A stretch of 64,000 bases of DNA, taken from Acinetobacter haemolyticus. GTDB lineage: Bacteria > Pseudomonadota > Gammaproteobacteria > Pseudomonadales > Moraxellaceae. The DNA is taken from assembly GCF_900406815.1 (NCBI RefSeq), contig NZ_OVCN01000007.1, positions 62,001-126,000 of the forward strand, in the 5' to 3' direction. How positions within the stretch are numbered: the stretch's first letter is position 1; every line of letters begins with the position of its first letter. Shown here piece after piece: positions 37,869-46,841 of this stretch. The translations under genes were made by a program, and so were the position numbers. The notes beneath the pieces are model-generated. The model did not search any database. It saw nothing but the letters and a program-made list of their open reading frames with translations, and was not told the origin of the DNA.

Positions 37869-39062
37869 TTAGGAAGATGAGACTTTGCCCGCGAATTGGT
37901 GCCGTCTGCTTAAAATCAGTAATACCACAAAAATAGCAGCACTCAACAATAGAGCCAGCAGATTGGCATTCACCCAGCCCAACTGAGTCAAAATCGGTGC
38001 AGGGAGGAAAGCACCGAGTGTGGCGAATAAGGCAATCATGGTTTCATTCATGCCTTGTACACGATGCTTTTGCTGTTCGTTTAATCCAGCCAATAAGGTA
38101 GAGGCACCTGAATATGCAAAGTTCCAGCCTACACCCAGCACAATCAGGGCAGCATTAATATAAAGCCCCTCTTGTCCAAGCATTGGAATCAAAGAGGACA
38201 GCATCAGTAACATAAAACCTGCATAGATCGTGCGATGCGTTCCCCAGCGTTGAATCAGCTTAGACACAAAGAAAGAAGGAATAAACATGGCTAAGACATG
38301 GAGCTGGATAGAAATCGAAGCATAATGAAATGAATGATGCTCCTTTAAATGCAAGGAGGACATAATCATCATGACATTCATCACATAGTAGGCAAATGCC
38401 CCACTGATCACAGCCGCGACAATCAGATTAATCGGTAATTGAGCGCACTGTATGGTATTAGTCACAACTTGCTGTGCCTGCTGTAACTTGAATTTCTGAT
38501 TCCATAAATACAAAATTGGCGACAACAACAATGCCAATACACTAAAAATTAGATAGATCGCAGTGAAATCAGGTAAACCTTGTACCTGTTGAAATTGGAT
38601 CGCCAAAACAGGTGCAATAATCGCAGCGATAACGCCACCTGAAATAACCATCGCTGTGGCTTTGGGGATTAAATCAGAATCGAGCCGATCCGAGGCAGCA
38701 AAACGATAAAAGTTAGCCGTAGAAATGAATAAGCCGAGCGAAAAATGACTAAGACACAATAAATAAAACTGTTCACTTTGTAAGGCGAGATAGCCAAACA
38801 CACCTGCTAAAAAAAGACAAATGCATCCAAACTGAAATACTAAATGTCGCCCCAACTTTTTCATTAAAAATGAAAAGATAAACGTCGTCAGTAACATGGC
38901 CAAGAATTGCAAACCATAAGGTACTGTCGCCAAAGTCTGAGTAGGTGCGAGCTTTAAGCCAACAATCGCTGAAACCGTGACCGACAATACCGCTGCAATT
39001 AAATTAAATGCTTGAGCAACCAATAAATAATAAACATATCGCGGCAGCTGATTCAAAACCAT
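37869..39062 (-). CDS. MFS transporter, 12-TM
   Basis: This 397-residue, highly hydrophobic protein has two six-helix halves and a central loop near residues 190-205 (LYLWNQKFKLQQAQQ). The loop between helices 2 and 3 has a partial MFS signature (LMKKLGRHLVFQF). It is unlike the transporter at 115 in sequence. The substrate is not predictable from sequence. It lies between tcdA and acnA on the same strand, but a terminator separates it from acnA. Confidence 0.8.
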   Translation of the reverse strand: MVLNQLPRYVYYLLVAQAFNLIAAVLSVTVSAIVGLKLAPTQTLATVPYGLQFLAMLLTTFIFSFLMKKLGRHLVFQFGCICLFLAGVFGYLALQSEQFYLLCLSHFSLGLFISTANFYRFAASDRLDSDLIPKATAMVISGGVIAAIIAPVLAIQFQQVQGLPDFTAIYLIFSVLALLLSPILYLWNQKFKLQQAQQVVTNTIQCAQLPINLIVAAVISGAFAYYVMNVMMIMSSLHLKEHHSFHYASISIQLHVLAMFIPSFFVSKLIQRWGTHRTIYAGFMLLMLSSLIPMLGQEGLYINAALIVLGVGWNFAYSGASTLLAGLNEQQKHRVQGMNETMIALFATLGAFLPAPILTQLGWVNANLLALLLSAAIFVVLLILSRRHQFAGKVSSS

Positions 39063-39118
39063 GATTCCTAGAGATTAATCGTTATCACATTAACGCTGAA
39101 AAGCTAAAATTCAAATAA

Positions 39119-39147
39119 AAAAGATGAAAGACTAGCTTTCATCTTTT
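39119..39147 (-). terminator. acnA terminator
   Basis: AAAAGATGAAAG (39119-39130) pairs with CTTTCATCTTTT (39136-39147), a perfect 12-bp stem, with a T-rich tract following on the minus strand 20 bp past the acnA stop. Confidence 0.85.
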
Positions 39148-39167
39148 AAAAAACAACTCTTTTAGCT

Positions 39168-41924
39168 TTATGCTGCGATTAGATTGCGCAATACGTAATG
39201 CAAAATACCACCAGCTTTGAAATATTCCACTTCATTTAAAGTATCGATACGACATAAGACCTTAAATTGATCTTGCTGACCATCTTCTCGAAGCACACTC
39301 ACATCCAGCGTTTGATGCGGTTGAATATCATCTGATAAACCGTGGATAGAGAGAATTTCTCGCCCTGTTAAATTTAAAGACTGACGCGACTGCCCACCGA
39401 TAAATTGCAAAGGTAAAACCCCCATCCCGACGAGATTCGAGCGATGAATTCGCTCAAAACTTTCAGCGATGACCGCTTTTACACCGAGCAAGTTGGTTCC
39501 TTTAGCAGCCCAGTCACGCGAAGAACCTGTACCATATTCTTTACCTGCAATAATAATTAGCGGTGTTTGCTCCTGTTGATAACGCATCGATGCATCGTAA
39601 ATCGAAAGTTTGTCACCACTCGGAATATGAATGGTATTGCCGCCTTCTTCACCGCCTAACATCTCATTCTTAATACGAATATTGGCAAATGTGCCACGCA
39701 TCATCACTTCATGATTACCACGTCGAGAACCATATGAGTTGAAATCTTTTGGATCTACACCTTGTCCCTGTAAATAATGCCCTGCTGGACTATCCTTTTT
39801 AATATTTCCCGCTGGAGAAATATGGTCAGTCGTCACAGAATCCCCTAGCACGGCTAAAATACGTGCCTGTTCAATATTGTCAATTGATCTTGGTGGTTGA
39901 TCAATCTCATCAAAGAACGGCGGATGACGAATGTAGGTTGAATCATCTTGCCATATATAAGTTTGGCTTTGCGGGATTTCGATGGCTTGCCATGTTTCAT
40001 CACCATCAAATACAGCCGCATATTCCTTATGGAACATTTCTGTATTTACTTTTTGCAGCATCTGATCAATCTCAGCCTGCGTCGGCCAAATATCTTTCAG
40101 ATAAATATCCTGCCCCTCTTTACCCTGCCCGATTGGTTGAGAGGTTAAATCTGTACGAATATTTCCAGCTAAACCATAGGCAACAACTAATGGTGGGGAT
40201 GCCAACCAATTGGTTTTAACGAGGGGATGAACACGTCCTTCAAAATTACGATTGCCTGACAGCACAGAAGCAACATTTAAGTCATGACATTGAATTGCTT
40301 CTTCTACAGGATCTGGTAAAGGTCCAGAGTTGCCGATACAAGTGGTACAGCCATAGCCGACAAGGTTATAGCCCAATTGATCTAAATAGGGAGTCAAACC
40401 AGCCGCGGCAAGATAATCTGTCACAACTTTTGAGCCGGGTGCGAGTGAGCTTTTCACCCAAGGTTTACGTTGTAAGCCTTTTTCAATCGCTTTTTTGGCC
40501 AATAAGCCTGCAGCTAACATGACACTCGGATTCGAAGTATTGGTACATGAAGTAATGGCTGAAATCACCACATCCCCATGATTCAAAGGATAGATTTGAC
40601 CATCAATCGTGCAAGCCGGACTTTCATGAGGTAAGTTTGCTTGTTTAGCAGCCACAGCAGTACCGCCGCCGCCTTCATTTTCCAAGCGCTGTTTCACTTC
40701 TTCAGCAGGTTTTAGTGCCAGTTCCATCAATGCGTTAAAGGTCTTTGGTACTTCCGCCAGTAGCACACGATCTTGCGGACGCTTTGGACCAGCTAAACTT
40801 GCCTGAACCGTACTCATATCCAAACTCAATGTGTCGGTAAATACAGGCTCATCACCAGTATTTCTCCATAAGCCTTGAGCTTTACTATATGCCTCGACCA
40901 AATCGATTCGCTGTTGTTGACGACCCGTCAATGCCAAATAAGACAGGGTGATATCATCGATCGGAAAGAAACCACAGGTTGCACCATACTCAGGTGCCAT
41001 ATTGGCAATCGTCGCGCGATCGGCCAAAGGTAGATCGGCTAAACCATCACCATAAAACTCGACAAACTTACCGACTACACCCTTTTGGCGAAGCATCTGT
41101 GTAATGGTTAAAACCAGATCTGTCGCAGTAATCCCTTCATTTAGTTTGCCAGTTAACTTGAAGCCAATCACTTCAGGAATCAACATCGACACAGGCTGCC
41201 CCAGCATTGCAGCCTCGGCTTCAATCCCACCTACCCCCCAACCCAAAACGCCTAAACCATTAATCATCGTGGTATGTGAATCTGTACCCACTAAGGTATC
41301 TGGAAATGCAAAAGTCTGGCCTTCATCCTCACCTAACCAAACTGCTTGAGCGAGATATTCTAAATTGACTTGGTGACAAATCCCTGTTCCAGGTGGCACT
41401 ACACTAAAGTTATTAAAAGCAGACTGACCCCAACGTAAAAATTGATAACGCTCCCCATTACGCTCCATCTCAATTCTCACATTCACATCAAATGCATTTT
41501 GATTGGCAAAGTGATCCACCATTACCGAGTGGTCAATCACTAAATCAACTGGTGACAATGGATTGATTCGATTGGGATCTCCACCTGCTTTTGCCATTGC
41601 AGCACGCATTGCAGCCAAATCCACAACAGCGGGTACACCTGTAAAATCTTGCATCAGCACACGTGCGGGACGGTATTGGATTTCTTGATCAGATCGTTTT
41701 TCTCTTTGCCAATCCACTAATGCTTGAATATGCTCAACTTTTACACTTTTTTGATCCTCAAAGCGCAATAAATTTTCCAATAATACTTTTAAAGATTTGG
41801 GTAACCTATCGATATTGCCGAGTTGCTCGGCTGCTCGAGTTAAGCTATAGATTTGATAGGATGTAGAACCGACAGTTAGAGTTTGTAATGCATTGAAACT
41901 ATTGATTTTGCTATATCTGGCCAT
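39168..41924 (-). CDS. acnA: Aconitate hydratase A
   Basis: AcnA isomerises citrate to isocitrate in the TCA cycle using a [4Fe-4S] cluster. The cluster cysteines are seen in AITSCTNTSNPSVM and YGCTTCIGNSGPL. The C-terminal swivel domain carries AGKEYGTGSSRDWAAKG. The 918 residues match the monomeric AcnA/IRP-like class. It is a single-gene unit with its own terminator. Confidence 0.97.
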   Translation of the reverse strand: MARYSKINSFNALQTLTVGSTSYQIYSLTRAAEQLGNIDRLPKSLKVLLENLLRFEDQKSVKVEHIQALVDWQREKRSDQEIQYRPARVLMQDFTGVPAVVDLAAMRAAMAKAGGDPNRINPLSPVDLVIDHSVMVDHFANQNAFDVNVRIEMERNGERYQFLRWGQSAFNNFSVVPPGTGICHQVNLEYLAQAVWLGEDEGQTFAFPDTLVGTDSHTTMINGLGVLGWGVGGIEAEAAMLGQPVSMLIPEVIGFKLTGKLNEGITATDLVLTITQMLRQKGVVGKFVEFYGDGLADLPLADRATIANMAPEYGATCGFFPIDDITLSYLALTGRQQQRIDLVEAYSKAQGLWRNTGDEPVFTDTLSLDMSTVQASLAGPKRPQDRVLLAEVPKTFNALMELALKPAEEVKQRLENEGGGGTAVAAKQANLPHESPACTIDGQIYPLNHGDVVISAITSCTNTSNPSVMLAAGLLAKKAIEKGLQRKPWVKSSLAPGSKVVTDYLAAAGLTPYLDQLGYNLVGYGCTTCIGNSGPLPDPVEEAIQCHDLNVASVLSGNRNFEGRVHPLVKTNWLASPPLVVAYGLAGNIRTDLTSQPIGQGKEGQDIYLKDIWPTQAEIDQMLQKVNTEMFHKEYAAVFDGDETWQAIEIPQSQTYIWQDDSTYIRHPPFFDEIDQPPRSIDNIEQARILAVLGDSVTTDHISPAGNIKKDSPAGHYLQGQGVDPKDFNSYGSRRGNHEVMMRGTFANIRIKNEMLGGEEGGNTIHIPSGDKLSIYDASMRYQQEQTPLIIIAGKEYGTGSSRDWAAKGTNLLGVKAVIAESFERIHRSNLVGMGVLPLQFIGGQSRQSLNLTGREILSIHGLSDDIQPHQTLDVSVLREDGQQDQFKVLCRIDTLNEVEYFKAGGILHYVLRNLIAA

Positions 41925-42050
41925 AAGGTTACCCTCCCAGTATTGGCGCTTTGTTTATTATGAATATGCTTTACCTAATGTACCCTTGTTTGGGAAAGAA
42001 TGTGTTCCCTTTTAGTATCTTATTAAGGCTGGGATTACGTCCTTATTATT

Positions 42051-42866
42051 CTAAAATTTTAAATTTAAAGCACTCAAAGAGTTTTGCCAGATTTGTTGAG
42101 CAAGAGCTTGTTGTGATTGCCCCAGCATTTCAGCCAAATACTCGAGAACATACGGCAAATTGACAGGTGTATTACGCGTGCGGTGTTCAGTCGATGTTTG
42201 GCAGCACAATGGCGTCATGTCAGGACAATCCGTTTCAATGACCAAATGTTCAGTTCCAATCGCTTGAACTACTTGATGTAATTTCTTGGCATTAGGATTG
42301 GTGATTTGTCCTGTAACCCCGATTTTAAATCCCAATTTTACCAATGCTTTGGCTTCTTCGATCCCGCCACTAAAAGCATGTGCAATTCCCCCTAATTTAA
42401 ATTTCTGTGCTTTTAATATCGCAATACTTTCAGCATGTGCTTTGCGAATATGCAATAACACTGGTTTGTTATATTGGCTGGCCAGTTCAAGCTGGGCATT
42501 AAAATAATATTGTTGTTTGGCAAATAATTCAGGCTGCTTATGTTGTTTTAAAAAGGTATCTAAACCAATCTCTCCCACCGCAACACAGTCATGTTGCTGC
42601 AATATCAGCTCAAGCTGTTGTAAATGAACTTCATGATGCTGCTCAACATAAAAAGGATGTAAACCAGGCGCGAGATAAGATTTGGGAACATTCTCCCAAC
42701 CTTGTAATTGTTGATGGGTCTGAAGCAATGCCTCAAAGCGGGACTCAATAAAGCCAATTAAAATCAGTGCTTCTACACTGACCTGTTTTGCCTGCACAGC
42801 CAGTTGTTGCCGATCATGATCAAAATCGGCAACATCAAAATGGGTATGGGTATCAAATAGCTGCAT
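42051..42866 (-). CDS. TatD-family metal-dependent deoxyribonuclease
   Basis: This TIM-barrel amidohydrolase-type nuclease has the metal ligands in DTHTHFDV, VGEIGLD, LHIRKAH, HAFSGG and IETDCPDM. TatD-family proteins act in DNA repair and tRNA proofreading; which paralogue this is cannot be settled. The 271 residues are complete. Confidence 0.9.
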   Translation of the reverse strand: MQLFDTHTHFDVADFDHDRQQLAVQAKQVSVEALILIGFIESRFEALLQTHQQLQGWENVPKSYLAPGLHPFYVEQHHEVHLQQLELILQQHDCVAVGEIGLDTFLKQHKQPELFAKQQYYFNAQLELASQYNKPVLLHIRKAHAESIAILKAQKFKLGGIAHAFSGGIEEAKALVKLGFKIGVTGQITNPNAKKLHQVVQAIGTEHLVIETDCPDMTPLCCQTSTEHRTRNTPVNLPYVLEYLAEMLGQSQQALAQQIWQNSLSALNLKF

Positions 42867-42925
42867 ATCGAGTCCTTGTCCCCTTCCATTTCCTAACTAT
42901 ATACCTTCAAATCCCGCACAAGGAT

Positions 42926-43819
42926 TTAAGTTGACGCTACAGGAGTAGAAGCTGCGGTATCGACTTTAGGTAAATATTCAGGTTTTATTACACCTTGTAA
43001 TTGATCATATGGGATAACCAAACGCGGCAAACCGACTGCATAAGGTCCAATTTCATATTCACCATATTGTAAAATTAAGCCTTGCTCTCCGAACATAAAG
43101 TTCTCTGTCATTTGAAATGGCCATGCTTGTTCATATTCTTCAGGATTATTAGCTAGTTTTGTATCCACAATCCAAGTTTTAAATGCATCATGGGTCAGCT
43201 TTTTCAACACAGCTTGCTGTTTAGGTAACAATAAATCTTTTAACTGCACCTGCTTTTGTTGTACTAAATCAAAATTATAATATTGTTGTGCAGTAGAACC
43301 ATGCGCTCCTCCCATATAACTACTGCTATTGAGAACAACTGTTGCCAAATCACCTTCGGTTTGCAAGATTTTAGGCCTTACCATCAAACTAATTTGATGA
43401 CTAACACTCAATGCTTTTAATTCCTCATCCACTTTGATAAAGGCATTGGCATATTGTTGGACTTGAGGTGTTATATTTTGCTGTTGTCCAGTCGTTTGTG
43501 CTGTAGATACTGCAGTATCCGAATCAACCACATCCAATATTTTGCTTAATTGATCTAAAATTTGCTGATCCAAGAACTGATCAATAAATGGAAAATTACT
43601 CTGCAAGCGTTCTACAACAAACTCTGGACAAGTATTTCCCTTACATTCTGGTAAAGTCAGCTCAACTTTTACGGTTTCCCCCCGTAAAGTCGTTTCTGTT
43701 TGCTGCTGTACAACTGGATCTTTAGTTTGATCCTGTGGGTCTTTCGGTTCTGATTTCGGTTGGCAAGCAGCAAGTAAAATTGCACAAGTAAGCACACTAT
43801 ATTTATAAAATTTTTTCAT
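42926..43819 (-). CDS. DUF3298-like lipoprotein
   Basis: I chose ATG 43819, which gives a lipoprotein signal (MKKFYKYSVLTCAILLAAC) with AGG upstream; the longer frame would hide it. The roughly 297-residue mature protein has the DUF3298/RsiV-like layout: a GGAHGSTAQQYYNFDL segment followed by a C-terminal region with FGEQGLILQYGEYEIGPYAVG and an IPY strand. It is predicted to be envelope-anchored with unknown function. A related lipoprotein gene lies 106 bp upstream on the same strand. Confidence 0.78.
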   Translation of the reverse strand: MKKFYKYSVLTCAILLAACQPKSEPKDPQDQTKDPVVQQQTETTLRGETVKVELTLPECKGNTCPEFVVERLQSNFPFIDQFLDQQILDQLSKILDVVDSDTAVSTAQTTGQQQNITPQVQQYANAFIKVDEELKALSVSHQISLMVRPKILQTEGDLATVVLNSSSYMGGAHGSTAQQYYNFDLVQQKQVQLKDLLLPKQQAVLKKLTHDAFKTWIVDTKLANNPEEYEQAWPFQMTENFMFGEQGLILQYGEYEIGPYAVGLPRLVIPYDQLQGVIKPEYLPKVDTAASTPVAST

Positions 43820-43925
43820 CTGGAACCTATAAGCATTGTTATCACACAAGATTTTTAAAATGCTATCGAACTTCATTTGAAACTACTAGGCATACATGCA
43901 ATTTCTATACGTAGCCGCCCAAAAT

Positions 43926-44744
43926 TTAAAACATTTTTTGGTAGATTTCAGGTTGTAGCATTTGTTTTGTTTGTTCAGTCGTGAAATAAATATCCAGTTG
44001 TGGTGCATCTTTACTTATCTCATTGGCACGATAATGCACACCAATCCCTTCTCCATCAAAAAACCAATCTGCCTGCCCCCAATATAAAGTTTTCGGAAGT
44101 TGCTTATTGACCTCAGCAGATTGTTGTTTACGCCATGTTTGATAATGTGCTTGAATCAAATCATGCATCGCTGTTTGTTGATTCTTTTGAATCACATCTA
44201 ATACTGTTAAAGATTTCTGTAACTTCCGATCAGCAACAAAAAAGTAGTAACGATCCTTGACCGAAACATCTTCTTGTTTGCTGTCTACCCCGATCTGTAA
44301 CAATACATATTGGTTACGTTGTGAGGCAATTCGAGTATTCATCTGCAATTCATAGGCTTTATTTTGTGAATATTTATCCTGCCACTCATCAGACTTTTTA
44401 ACATAAGCATTAATCGCTTGTTGCAAACTCATATTTTGTTTTAGTTCGATTTGTTGTTGAATCACACTCGCCTGTTGCTGCTCAATCCATGAATTTAACC
44501 AATTGTCTTGGGTATTGACCGTTTGAATCGCAATATCAATACAATTTTTCTTCTCACAAAAAGGCAAAGCATACTTTGCTTTCGCTTCTTGGATATTTAA
44601 ATAAGGCAATACTTCGGCTTTTTCTACTTTAGGTGTCTGTTGTGTTGTGGAATCCGATTCATTTTTATTAGGACGATCACATGCGGTTAAAGCCATTATT
44701 CCCATCAATAAACTGATCGTAGCAAGTGGTTTTATAGTATTCAT
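43926..44744 (-). CDS. Putative lipoprotein related to its neighbour
   Basis: The lipoprotein signal is MNTIKPLATISLLMGIMALT with the lipobox cysteine after ALTA. The 272 residues parallel the neighbour at 42926: a CEKKNCIDIAIQTVN segment similar in place to CKGNTCPEFVVERL, a middle region, and a C-terminal WFFDGEGIGVHYRANEIS similar to the neighbour's FGEQGLILQYGEYEIG. The pair probably arose by tandem duplication and divergence. The function is unknown. Confidence 0.72.
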   Translation of the reverse strand: MNTIKPLATISLLMGIMALTACDRPNKNESDSTTQQTPKVEKAEVLPYLNIQEAKAKYALPFCEKKNCIDIAIQTVNTQDNWLNSWIEQQQASVIQQQIELKQNMSLQQAINAYVKKSDEWQDKYSQNKAYELQMNTRIASQRNQYVLLQIGVDSKQEDVSVKDRYYFFVADRKLQKSLTVLDVIQKNQQTAMHDLIQAHYQTWRKQQSAEVNKQLPKTLYWGQADWFFDGEGIGVHYRANEISKDAPQLDIYFTTEQTKQMLQPEIYQKMF

Positions 44745-44767
44745 GATCGTTCATTCCTTGGTTCTCT

Positions 44768-44862
44768 AATCCCTCCCCACCTCCCTTGTAAAAGGGAGGC
44801 GTGTCACAAATCTCGAAGACTCGTGACAAAATCCCTCTTTTCTAAAGCGGGATTTAGGGAGA
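44768..44862. repeat. Palindromic intergenic repeat-like element
   Basis: CCTCCCTT/AAGGGAGG (44781-44800) is followed by GTCAC/GTGAC and AATCCC/GGGATT pairs, and the ends are roughly inverted (TAATCCCTCC against GGGATTTAGGGAG). It resembles the small palindromic elements scattered between genes in this genus. It may also act as a terminator for prfC. Confidence 0.5.
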
Positions 44863-44866
44863 TTTC

Positions 44867-46459
44867 TTAGTGTTCTCGTGTATTACGGAACTCGATATCT
44901 GGCCAACGTTCTTGCATTAACTGTAAATTAACACGGCTTGGTGCAAGATAAGTTAAATGACCACCCCCATCAACTGACAATTGATCATGGGCTTTTTTCT
45001 TGAATTCATTCAATGTTTTCTCATCATCACAATGAACCCAGCGTACTGTATGAACATTTACTGGTTCGTAAATACAGTCCACTTTATATTCTTCTTTTAA
45101 GCGATAAGCGACCACATCAAACTGTAACACACCGACAGCGCCCACAATCAGATCATTATTGATTTGCGGCATAAACACCTGAGTCGCACCTTCTTCAGAT
45201 AACTCTTTTAAACCTTTTTGCAATTGCTTAGATTTCAAAGGATCTTTTAAACGAACACGGCGAAACATTTCTGGTGCGAAGTGTGGAATCCCAGTGAAAT
45301 GTAATTTTTCACCACTGGTAAAGGTATCCCCGATCTGAATCGTACCGTGGTTATGTAAACCGATGATATCACCTGGCCAAGCTTCTTCAAGATGCTCACG
45401 TTCCCCAGCAAGGAAGGTCAATGCATCACTGATACGTACATCTTTACCGATACGCACGTGATTCATTTTCAAGCCTTTTTCATATTTACCAGAGCAAATA
45501 CGCATAAAGGCAATACGGTCACGGTGTTTCGGATCCATGTTCGCTTGAATCTTAAAGACAAAGCCTGAGAATCCTTCCTCATTCGCATCGACTGTACGTT
45601 CTTGGGTGGGATGTGCTTTAGGTTCTGGTGCCCAATTGATAAAGCTATCTAATACATGATCAACTGCAAAGTTACCTAGTGCTGTACCGAACAGAACTGG
45701 TGTTTGTTTACCTTGTAAGAACAACTCACGATCAAGTGGCTCGTTTGCCATTTGAACTAACTCAAGTGATTCTTCAAAAGATGCCCAAGCCAACTCGCCG
45801 ACTTTTTCACGTATGTCCGCATGATCATAACCATCACGTACTTCGATATCCGTAATGGTTGAACCAAAACCTGCTTTGTATACATAAAATTTATTTTCAA
45901 TCAGGTTGTATACGCCCGCAAAGTCACGTCCCATACCTAAAGGCCATGTGATCGGGACACAACGAATATTGAGAACGTTTTCGATTTCATCAAGCAATTC
46001 TAATGGTTCGCGAATTTCACGGTCCATCTTGTTTACAAATGAAATAATCGGTGTGTCACGCATACGACACACCTCCATCAATTTAATGGTTCGTTCTTCG
46101 ACACCTTTTGCCCCATCGATCACCATTAAGGCAGAGTCAACCGCAGTCAAGGTACGGTAAGTATCTTCCGAGAAGTCTTCATGTCCCGGTGTATCCAATA
46201 GGTTGATGGTGTGCTTTTTATAAGGGAATTGCATGACCGACGTGGTAATAGAGATTCCACGTTCTTTTTCCATTTCCATCCAATCTGAGGTTGCTGCACG
46301 ATCAGATTTACGGCTTTTTACCATACCCGCAACCTGAATTGCTTTCCCCCATAACAACAGTTTTTCTGTCATCGTTGTCTTACCCGCATCGGGGTGGGAA
46401 ATGATCGCAAATGTGCGTCGTTGGGCAACCTGTGCTGCCAATTCGTCTTTAAAACTCAT
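44867..46459 (-). CDS. prfC: Peptide chain release factor 3
   Basis: RF3 is a translational GTPase that recycles RF1/RF2 from the ribosome. G1 [16 protein letters not shown]3 [14 protein letters not shown] and G4 NKMDR are intact, and the C-terminal domain ends at the typical [15 protein letters not shown] chose ATG 46459 ([11 protein letters not shown], 530 residues) over the TTG five codons upstream. The first 22 or so codons and the 5' region are duplicated at 53352-53523. Confidence 0.96.
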   Translation of the reverse strand: MSFKDELAAQVAQRRTFAIISHPDAGKTTMTEKLLLWGKAIQVAGMVKSRKSDRAATSDWMEMEKERGISITTSVMQFPYKKHTINLLDTPGHEDFSEDTYRTLTAVDSALMVIDGAKGVEERTIKLMEVCRMRDTPIISFVNKMDREIREPLELLDEIENVLNIRCVPITWPLGMGRDFAGVYNLIENKFYVYKAGFGSTITDIEVRDGYDHADIREKVGELAWASFEESLELVQMANEPLDRELFLQGKQTPVLFGTALGNFAVDHVLDSFINWAPEPKAHPTQERTVDANEEGFSGFVFKIQANMDPKHRDRIAFMRICSGKYEKGLKMNHVRIGKDVRISDALTFLAGEREHLEEAWPGDIIGLHNHGTIQIGDTFTSGEKLHFTGIPHFAPEMFRRVRLKDPLKSKQLQKGLKELSEEGATQVFMPQINNDLIVGAVGVLQFDVVAYRLKEEYKVDCIYEPVNVHTVRWVHCDDEKTLNEFKKKAHDQLSVDGGGHLTYLAPSRVNLQLMQERWPDIEFRNTREH

Positions 46460-46562
46460 GAGAAAAATCTTCAATATATACGCAGTTCAATCCATATCAT
46501 TTTCTAATATGAACTAACTGAAAAAGTGAGAATTCAAAATTGGCGCAATTGTAGCAGATTTA
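46391..46562. repeat. 172-bp direct repeat, copy 1 (prfC 5' region)
   Basis: This covers the start of prfC and about 100 bp upstream. It matches 53352-53523 in the same orientation at a constant offset of 6961 bp with five mismatches by eye. The two copies bracket the alkylsulfatase cassette. Confidence 0.93.
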
Positions 46563-46770
46563 GAGAAGATATTTGAGGGTAGTTGATAAACGTTAGCATT
46601 GCACATCTTGGTCTAAATACACCCTTTCGTACCACATCGACTGTGATACATATTGCACTCCCCTTAATAAATTTTTAGACTCAAAAAACTTTACAATTTC
46701 TACCCAATAATTATGAATTTCATGAAAACCTTAGATTATCTATGAAAACTAAAAACTCGTAATCTAAAAT

Positions 46771-46809
46771 AAAAAATCAACTCAACTAAAAATTGCTTTT
46801 AGTTGAGTT
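46771..46809 (-). terminator. Terminator of the alkylsulfatase gene
   Basis: AACTCAACTAAAA (46779-46791) pairs with TTTTAGTTGAGTT (46797-46809), a 13-bp perfect stem, with a T-rich tract on the minus strand. The rest of 46563-46841 is AT-rich and empty. Confidence 0.85.
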
Positions 46810-46841
46810 AATTGAATACCACTTTAAATACCAACTATAAT

